DNA of 9,770 nt from Gammaproteobacteria bacterium (GTDB taxonomy: Bacteria > Pseudomonadota > Gammaproteobacteria > BMS3Bbin11). The notes below the pieces were generated by a model that worked only from the letters and a program-made list of their open reading frames with translations, was not told the DNA's origin and did no database searches. Location: positions 1-9,770 of the forward strand of contig JAUVSB010000040.1 in NCBI GenBank assembly GCA_030597275.1, written 5' to 3'. Positions within the stretch are counted from its first letter, which is position 1. Each line of letters starts with the position of its first letter. Positions 5,731 to 9,770 of the stretch are shown here, in pieces. The translations under genes and the position numbers were made by a program.

Positions 5731-6652
5731 TAATGGGAGTACTGGAAGTGGTGCTGAAGATACCACTATTGATATTTTTGTCGATGCTTTGTGGCTGGAA
5801 GATGGTTTAAGTGACAACACTTTATCTGCTTATAGAACAGACCTTACAGGTTTTTCTCACTGGTTAAATAAAAACAGGCCAGAACTGCCAGGGTTTATTA
5901 ATAAGGCGACAAAGGAAAGTATCCAGGCCTATCTGGCTTTCAGGGTACAAACTGGTGCAAGCCCAAGAACTGCAGCAAGACTATTATCAACATTGCGACG
6001 GTATTTTAGATATCAAATCAGGGAAGGGTACTGTCAGCTAGACCCCACGAGAGACATCGATGCCCCCCGCATTGGTCGCCCATTGCCGGATAGTCTCTCT
6101 GAACAGCAGGTAATAGACCTTTTAGCTGCACCGGATACCTCTACAGCACGCGGTTTACGGGACCGTGCAATGCTGGAACTGCTCTATTCAACCGGCTTGA
6201 GGGTATCTGAACTGGTCGGTTTGTCCTTGCAACAGATTAATCTCCAGGCTGGTGTATTACGTGTGATGGGAAAGGGGTCAAAAGAACGGATAATGCCCCT
6301 GGGCGAGGTTGCTGAGGACTGGATTAATGACTATCTTGTTGAAGCTCGACCGGCATTGATCGCTGACTATGCCAGTGATACTGTCTTCACTGGAAGATCC
6401 GGCAAGCCGTTAACGCGCCAGGCCTTCTGGTACGCAATAAAGAAATATGCAGTGACTGCAGGAATCAATACACATCTATCCCCACATACACTAAGACATG
6501 CCTTTGCTACACACCTGCTTAATCATGGGGCCGATTTGCGGGTCGTTCAGATGCTACTTGGACATTCTGATTTATCTACCACACAGATATATACACACGT
6601 CGCACGTGAAAGGCTGAACAAGTTACACCAACAGCATCATCCCAGGGGTTGA
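5705..6652 (+). CDS. xerD: site-specific tyrosine recombinase XerD
   Basis: XerD works with XerC at the dif site, under FtsK control, to resolve chromosome dimers before division. The N-terminal core-binding domain spans about 20-105 and the catalytic domain about 127-305. All catalytic residues are present: Arg166 (in STGLRVSEL), Lys190 (MGKGSKER), His261 and Arg264 (PHTLRHAFATHLLNHGADLR), His287 (LLGHSDLSTTQ) and the nucleophile Tyr296 (IYTHV). The C-terminus LHQQHHPRG is typical of XerD rather than XerC. The start is ATG 5705, giving 315 residues. The frame is open further upstream to 5564, but that part only shadows ogt. The start has no close Shine-Dalgarno (AAGGAA is about 12 bases away) and lies inside ogt, suggesting coupled translation. 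The N-terminal tail of about 20 residues is longer than in E. coli. Confidence 0.96.
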   Translation: MSKKPQQHNNGSTGSGAEDTTIDIFVDALWLEDGLSDNTLSAYRTDLTGFSHWLNKNRPELPGFINKATKESIQAYLAFRVQTGASPRTAARLLSTLRRYFRYQIREGYCQLDPTRDIDAPRIGRPLPDSLSEQQVIDLLAAPDTSTARGLRDRAMLELLYSTGLRVSELVGLSLQQINLQAGVLRVMGKGSKERIMPLGEVAEDWINDYLVEARPALIADYASDTVFTGRSGKPLTRQAFWYAIKKYAVTAGINTHLSPHTLRHAFATHLLNHGADLRVVQMLLGHSDLSTTQIYTHVARERLNKLHQQHHPRG

Positions 6653-6659
6653 AAAAAAA
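6652..6659 (-). terminator. T-run directly after the tRNA 3' end
   Basis: Read on the minus strand, the tRNA CCA end is followed at once by eight T residues. Together with the GC-rich T-arm and acceptor helix just before it, this could end transcription of the tRNA. The first base of the run is also the last base of the xerD stop codon, so there is no room for a separate hairpin. Confidence 0.35.
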
Positions 6660-6735
6660 TGGCGCTCCCTAGGGGGTTCGAACCCCTGTTGCCGGCGTGA
6701 GAGGCCAGAGTCCTGGACCACTAGACGAAGGGAGC
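6660..6735 (-). tRNA. tRNA-Glu with anticodon CTC
   Basis: The minus strand folds into a complete 76-base tRNA. The acceptor GCTCCCT (6735-6729) pairs with AGGGAGC (6670-6664), then come discriminator G and an encoded CCA (6662-6660). The D-arm is GTCT/AGGAC, the anticodon stem CTGGC/GCCGG (one T-G pair) with loop CTCTCAC, and the T-arm AGGGG-TTCGAAC-CCCCT. Loop positions 34-36 read CTC, which decodes GAG glutamate. The rest closely resembles bacterial tRNA-Glu. E. coli manages with only the TTC type, so this is probably a second glutamate tRNA. It stands alone, tail to tail with xerD (7 bases apart) and head to head with pcnB. A TATAAT hexamer lies 54-60 bases upstream on the minus strand, but without a convincing -35 box. 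Confidence 0.95.
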
Positions 6736-6796
6736 TTAATCGGGAAGATCGACGCTAAAAATGATAAAGTATCGACTTCACAAGAACGTATTATAA

Positions 6797-8116
6797 ATGA
6801 TCACACAAAACGCTGAAAGTCAGAATTTAATGGAACCCGTTTATCACTCAGGTAAATCACTAGGCCTGAATAAAGCCCTGATCAGCCGTCATGCCATGAC
6901 GGTATTGAAAGGCCTTAGACAAAAGGGCTATGACAGCTATCTTGTTGGTGGCTGTGTGCGCGATATGCTGCTGGGTCTGGAACCAAAAGATTTTGATGTC
7001 GCGACCAATGCCAGCCCTGAACAGGTCCGTCAGACATTCCGCAATGGACGGATAATAGGGCGACGATTCAAGATTGTACATGTTCGGTTCGGCAGGGAAG
7101 TGATTGAAGTCACCACCTATCGTGGTGCACCAGCAGAATGGCATCATGATGAACGCATACATCGTGTCGGTGAAGAAGGGCGGCTGTTGGCTGATAATGT
7201 TTACGGTACTCTGGATGAAGATGCCATGCGCCGGGATCTTTCAGTAAATGCTCTTTACTATGATCCCACCACTGATGAAGTGCTTGATTATCATGATGGG
7301 CTGAGAGATATAAAAGATGGTTTATTAAGGGTTATTGGTAAACCTGCAGAGCGTTACCGTGAAGACCCTGTGCGTATGCTTCGGGTTGTAAGATTTGCAT
7401 CAAAGCTAGGATTTGAGATTGAACCCTCGGCATCAACGGCTATTGATCAACATGCTGAGCTTTTGACCAATGTACCTGCCGCCAGATTGTTCGATGAGGT
7501 ACTGAAATTATTTCACTCAGGCAGTGCCATCGTGACCTTTGAAAAATTGCGGCAACATGGGCTATTTGAGTTTCTCTTCCCTGCGACTGAAAATATACTG
7601 AGAAGTGAAGAAGAAGGGTATCCTCGCACTTTCCTGCCCCTGGCATTGAAGAATACCGATAAAAGAATACGACAGGGTAAGCCTGTCATTCCTGCTTTCT
7701 TATATGCCGTCTTGTTATGGGAGCCGATGAGGAAATATAAAGAAGCGGCAATGAAGCAAGGGTTAAACGAATATGACAGCATACAGCAGGGGGCCGACCA
7801 GGCTATAGTTGAAGAGCTAAGTACTGTTGCAATACCTCGCCGTTTTACTGCCCAGATGAGAGAAATCTGGGTAATGCAGTACTTCTTTGATCAGCGTAAA
7901 AGCCGCCAGGTTTTTCGTTTGCTTGAAAATCGAAAGTTTCGCGCAGGCTATGATTTTATGCTGCTGCGCGCATCGGTAGCCCAGGCAAGCTCGGAGGTTG
8001 CAGACTGGTGGACCCGGATACAGGACGTTGATGAAAATGAGCGCAGAAAAATGCTTAACTCATTGTCAGGACACAGTAAAAAACGTCGACGTCGTAAGAA
8101 GAAAACAAACTCATAA
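6797..8116 (+). CDS. pcnB: poly(A) polymerase I
   Basis: PcnB adds poly(A) tails to RNA 3' ends, which speeds their decay. It belongs to the class II nucleotidyltransferases shared with CCA-adding enzymes. Visible motifs: SYLVGGCVRDMLLG (47-60), DFDVATNA (65-72) with catalytic Asp65 and Asp67, IIGRRFKIVHV (86-96), RRDLSVNALYYD (145-156) and EDPVRMLRVVRFASKLGF (189-206). The IIGRRFKIVHV stretch resembles PAP rather than CCA-adding relatives, and the very basic tail (KKRRRRKKK near 428-436) is like that of known PcnB proteins. Length is 439 residues. The ATG at 6797 has no Shine-Dalgarno; a second ATG at 6830 (residue 12) is no better, so the exact start is uncertain. folK follows after 12 bases, and this pairing is common in gammaproteobacteria. 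Confidence 0.95.
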   Translation: MITQNAESQNLMEPVYHSGKSLGLNKALISRHAMTVLKGLRQKGYDSYLVGGCVRDMLLGLEPKDFDVATNASPEQVRQTFRNGRIIGRRFKIVHVRFGREVIEVTTYRGAPAEWHHDERIHRVGEEGRLLADNVYGTLDEDAMRRDLSVNALYYDPTTDEVLDYHDGLRDIKDGLLRVIGKPAERYREDPVRMLRVVRFASKLGFEIEPSASTAIDQHAELLTNVPAARLFDEVLKLFHSGSAIVTFEKLRQHGLFEFLFPATENILRSEEEGYPRTFLPLALKNTDKRIRQGKPVIPAFLYAVLLWEPMRKYKEAAMKQGLNEYDSIQQGADQAIVEELSTVAIPRRFTAQMREIWVMQYFFDQRKSRQVFRLLENRKFRAGYDFMLLRASVAQASSEVADWWTRIQDVDENERRKMLNSLSGHSKKRRRRKKKTNS

Positions 8117-8128
8117 CGAGCAAAACTT

Positions 8129-8614
8129 GTGAGCCATATTGCATACATCGGTTTTGGTAGTAATCTGGGTGATTCACTAGCCATCCTTGAGCAAGTAAAA
8201 GAAGAAATCAATAATTGTACTGGCTTGTCTCTGAAAAGAAGTTCTTCTGTATATCGAACTCGGCCAATAGAAGTAGCAGATAGTCAGAATGATTATATCA
8301 ATGCTGTATTTGAGCTGGATTCGTCTTTAGCGCCGGAGGCACTTCTAATGGAACTTGCAGCAATAGAAGACAGGCATGGCAGAGTTCGTGGAAAAGTGAG
8401 AAACATAGCCCGAACTCTGGATCTTGATCTTTTGTTAGTAGGCAATCTGGTTGTGAACAACAACACATTAACGTTACCTCATCCTCGAATATTTCAGCGC
8501 GCTTTTGTCCTCTTTCCTTTATTTGATTTGTTCCCTGATCTTGAGATTCCACGTCAGGGTATCGTACGATTGTTAATTGAGAATGTAAGAGATCAGGAGA
8601 TAATAAGGCTATGA
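8129..8614 (+). CDS. folK: 2-amino-4-hydroxy-6-hydroxymethyldihydropteridine pyrophosphokinase (HPPK)
   Basis: FolK transfers pyrophosphate from ATP to 6-hydroxymethyl-dihydropterin in the folate pathway, just before dihydropteroate synthase. Visible motifs are YIGFGSNLGD (6-15), VYRTRPIE (41-48), QNDYINAVFEL (53-63), HGRVRGK (83-89) and ARTLDLDLLLVG (94-105), with the metal-binding Asp98 and Asp100, then LPHPR (116-120). Length 161 is normal. It starts with GTG, 12 bases after the pcnB stop, with a poor Shine-Dalgarno. Its stop overlaps the next ATG by 4 bases. In the catalytic loop this protein reads RNIAR where relatives I remember have RWGPR or RNAPR, so one signature position (Gly/Ala) is Ile. 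Other motifs are intact, and I expect an active enzyme. Confidence 0.95.
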   Translation: MSHIAYIGFGSNLGDSLAILEQVKEEINNCTGLSLKRSSSVYRTRPIEVADSQNDYINAVFELDSSLAPEALLMELAAIEDRHGRVRGKVRNIARTLDLDLLLVGNLVVNNNTLTLPHPRIFQRAFVLFPLFDLFPDLEIPRQGIVRLLIENVRDQEIIRL

Positions 8615-9294
8615 CAGAATCCAGCTACTCAAATTCGGACTTACCGAGTGCTGTTCCGGAATATATCGTAGTTGAGGGCCCAATGGGTGTGGGTAAAAGC
8701 AGCCTGGCATTACGGCTGGCGAAGCATTTTGATGCAGATATTTTGTTTGAACAACCGCAGGAAAACCCGTTTCTTGAGCGTTTTTATCAATCACGCGAAA
8801 AATATGCATTAGCAACACAATTACATTTCCTTTTTCAGCGTAGCCAGCAAATGAAATCCATGCAGCAGAGAGATCTTTTTCATTCCTCCGTGGTCGGTGA
8901 TTTTTTACTGGAGAAAGACAAACTGTTTGCACAGCTTAATCTCGATGCTGATGAACTGGCTCTGTATGAACAGATTTATAATCATCTGTGCCCGGAGCCG
9001 CCGCGTCCAGATCTTGTGATTTACCTGCAGGCTCCTGTTTCTGTATTAATGCAGCGTATTCGCCGACGTGGCATTGATGCCGAACAGGATATTCACCGTG
9101 ACTATCTAAATTCATTATGTGATATCTACAGCCAGTTCTTTCATAGTTATACACGATCTCCATTGCTGGTCGTTAACGCAGAAAATATCAACTACGTCGA
9201 CAATGACGAAGATTTTGATATGTTGCTGCAACATATCCTTCGCATCAGCTCCGGCAGGCATTATTTCAACCCCCTTAGCAGTCAGGTTTCATGA
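8611..9294 (+). CDS. deoxynucleoside kinase (dCK/dGK family)
   Basis: The family phosphorylates deoxynucleosides with ATP for salvage of dNTP precursors. The 227-residue product has the P-loop GPMGVGKSS (23-31), EQPQENPFL (47-55) with the probable catalytic Glu47, the VVGDFLLEKDKLFA stretch (94-107), a central LYEQIYNHL (118-126), PDLVIYLQAP (133-142) and an arginine-rich LID, MQRIRRRGIDAEQDI (147-161). These match the bacterial deoxyadenosine/deoxyguanosine kinase branch, but the preferred base cannot be read from the sequence. The first 15 residues are a polar extension before the first beta strand. The ATG overlaps the folK stop by 4 bases, with AGGAGA at 8595-8600 as ribosome binding site, and its own stop overlaps panC in the same way. 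The position between folK and pan genes suggests a shared transcript. Confidence 0.88.
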   Translation: MTESSYSNSDLPSAVPEYIVVEGPMGVGKSSLALRLAKHFDADILFEQPQENPFLERFYQSREKYALATQLHFLFQRSQQMKSMQQRDLFHSSVVGDFLLEKDKLFAQLNLDADELALYEQIYNHLCPEPPRPDLVIYLQAPVSVLMQRIRRRGIDAEQDIHRDYLNSLCDIYSQFFHSYTRSPLLVVNAENINYVDNDEDFDMLLQHILRISSGRHYFNPLSSQVS

Positions 9295-9770
9295 AGATAG
9301 TAGAACAGGCAGATTTGCTGCGGCCGTTGCTCGATGAGTTTAGACAACAGGGGAGTAGTGTCGGCTTTGTCCCGACTATGGGAAACCTTCATGCTGGTCA
9401 CCTTGCCCTGATCGATGCGGCTGCAGCTCAATGTGACAGGGTGATCGTTAGCATATTTGTAAACCCCTTACAGTTTGGCCCTGATGAAGACCTTGATGCC
9501 TATCCTGATACTCCAGTTGAGGATGAAAAGGCACTGTTTGACCATGGCGTATCAATTCTTTACCGGCCAACTGTGAAAGATGTTTATCCTGTTGGCCTGG
9601 AATCCCAGACCAGGGTGGTCGTTCCCGGTCTTTCAGAAATACTCGAAGGTTCATCCAGGCCCGGCCACTTGACTGGTGTCAGCACTGTCGTTAATAGACT
9701 ATTCAATCAGGTGCAGGCAAACAAAGCATTTTTTGGTAAGAAGGATTATCAGCAATATCGGCTAATAAAA
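9291..9770 (+). CDS. panC: pantothenate synthetase (pantoate--beta-alanine ligase), N-terminal part
   Basis: PanC joins pantoate and beta-alanine with ATP, through a pantoyl-adenylate, to make pantothenate, the precursor of coenzyme A. The first 160 codons are present and run off the right edge; the family is usually about 280 residues. Motifs in order: VPTMGNLHAGH (27-37), the ATP-binding HxGH region; SIFVNPLQFGP (54-64); VPGLSEILEGSSRPGHLTGVS (about 111-131), which binds pantoate; and FFGKKDYQQ (147-155). All match the E. coli enzyme well. The ATG lies in an ATGA overlap with the kinase stop, and CAGG at 9283-9286 is a modest ribosome binding site. No frame damage is seen. panB, which often precedes panC directly, is not between them here. 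Confidence 0.96.
   Translation, partial: MKIVEQADLLRPLLDEFRQQGSSVGFVPTMGNLHAGHLALIDAAAAQCDRVIVSIFVNPLQFGPDEDLDAYPDTPVEDEKALFDHGVSILYRPTVKDVYPVGLESQTRVVVPGLSEILEGSSRPGHLTGVSTVVNRLFNQVQANKAFFGKKDYQQYRLIK

Noticed and set aside
6660..6735. tRNA-Glu as an occupied integration site with xerD as a phage-type integrase
   Set aside because: XerD here is the chromosomal housekeeping recombinase by its full set of motifs and its C-terminus, and no duplicated tRNA end or foreign genes are seen on either side.
6790..6795. Perfect TATAAT on the minus strand as the tRNA promoter
   Set aside because: No acceptable -35 box lies 16-18 bases upstream, and an AT-rich start region can give this hexamer by chance; noted in the tRNA entry but not listed as a site.
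9119..9337. Small plus-strand frame across the kinase-panC junction
   Set aside because: It is out of frame with two clear genes that themselves join by an ATGA overlap, and its product has no family features.
1..9770. CRISPR array, toxin-antitoxin pair, prophage or insertion-sequence genes
   Set aside because: No regularly spaced repeats of CRISPR size, no small paired genes and no transposase or phage proteins were found; nearly all sequence is accounted for by core genes.

Overview
The window is a stretch of ordinary bacterial core chromosome. Gene content, gene order and protein motifs (the ffh-rpsP-rimM-trmD-rplS order with ypjD divergent to it, and the pcnB-folK-pan order) point to a gammaproteobacterium that is not an enterobacterium. 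Base composition looks moderate and even by eye. I see no prophage, transposase, CRISPR array or defence genes.

Layout. Positions 1-1306 hold two minus-strand genes: the N-terminal part of a large DUF3683-type FAD/FMN oxidoreductase that runs off the left edge, and a YpjD/CcsA-like eight-helix membrane protein. A divergent intergenic region follows. Positions 1519-5094 are the classic translation and protein-targeting cluster: ffh (SRP GTPase), rpsP (S16), rimM (30S maturation), trmD (tRNA m1G37 methyltransferase) and rplS (L19), closed by a strong intrinsic terminator at about 5140-5179. The 328-base gap between ffh and rpsP carries a REP-like hairpin and a curious inverted-repeat element built of 7-base units. 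Positions 5227-6652 hold ogt (alkyl-DNA repair) overlapping xerD (dimer-resolving recombinase). A single tRNA-Glu(CTC) lies on the minus strand, tail to tail with xerD. Positions 6797-9770 are a tightly packed plus-strand run: pcnB (poly(A) polymerase), folK (folate synthesis), a deoxynucleoside kinase and the first 160 codons of panC (pantothenate synthesis). The last three genes are joined by 4-base ATGA overlaps.

How the genes fit together. The first plus-strand block makes and matures ribosomes and tRNA and targets proteins to the membrane. The second handles DNA repair and chromosome segregation. The third mixes RNA decay with cofactor and nucleotide metabolism, a grouping common in gammaproteobacteria, although here panB is not in its usual place before panC. 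The non-coding structures (repeat element, tandem hairpins, tRNA wedge) are the parts that ordinary gene annotation would miss. I did not find a convincing new biological system.
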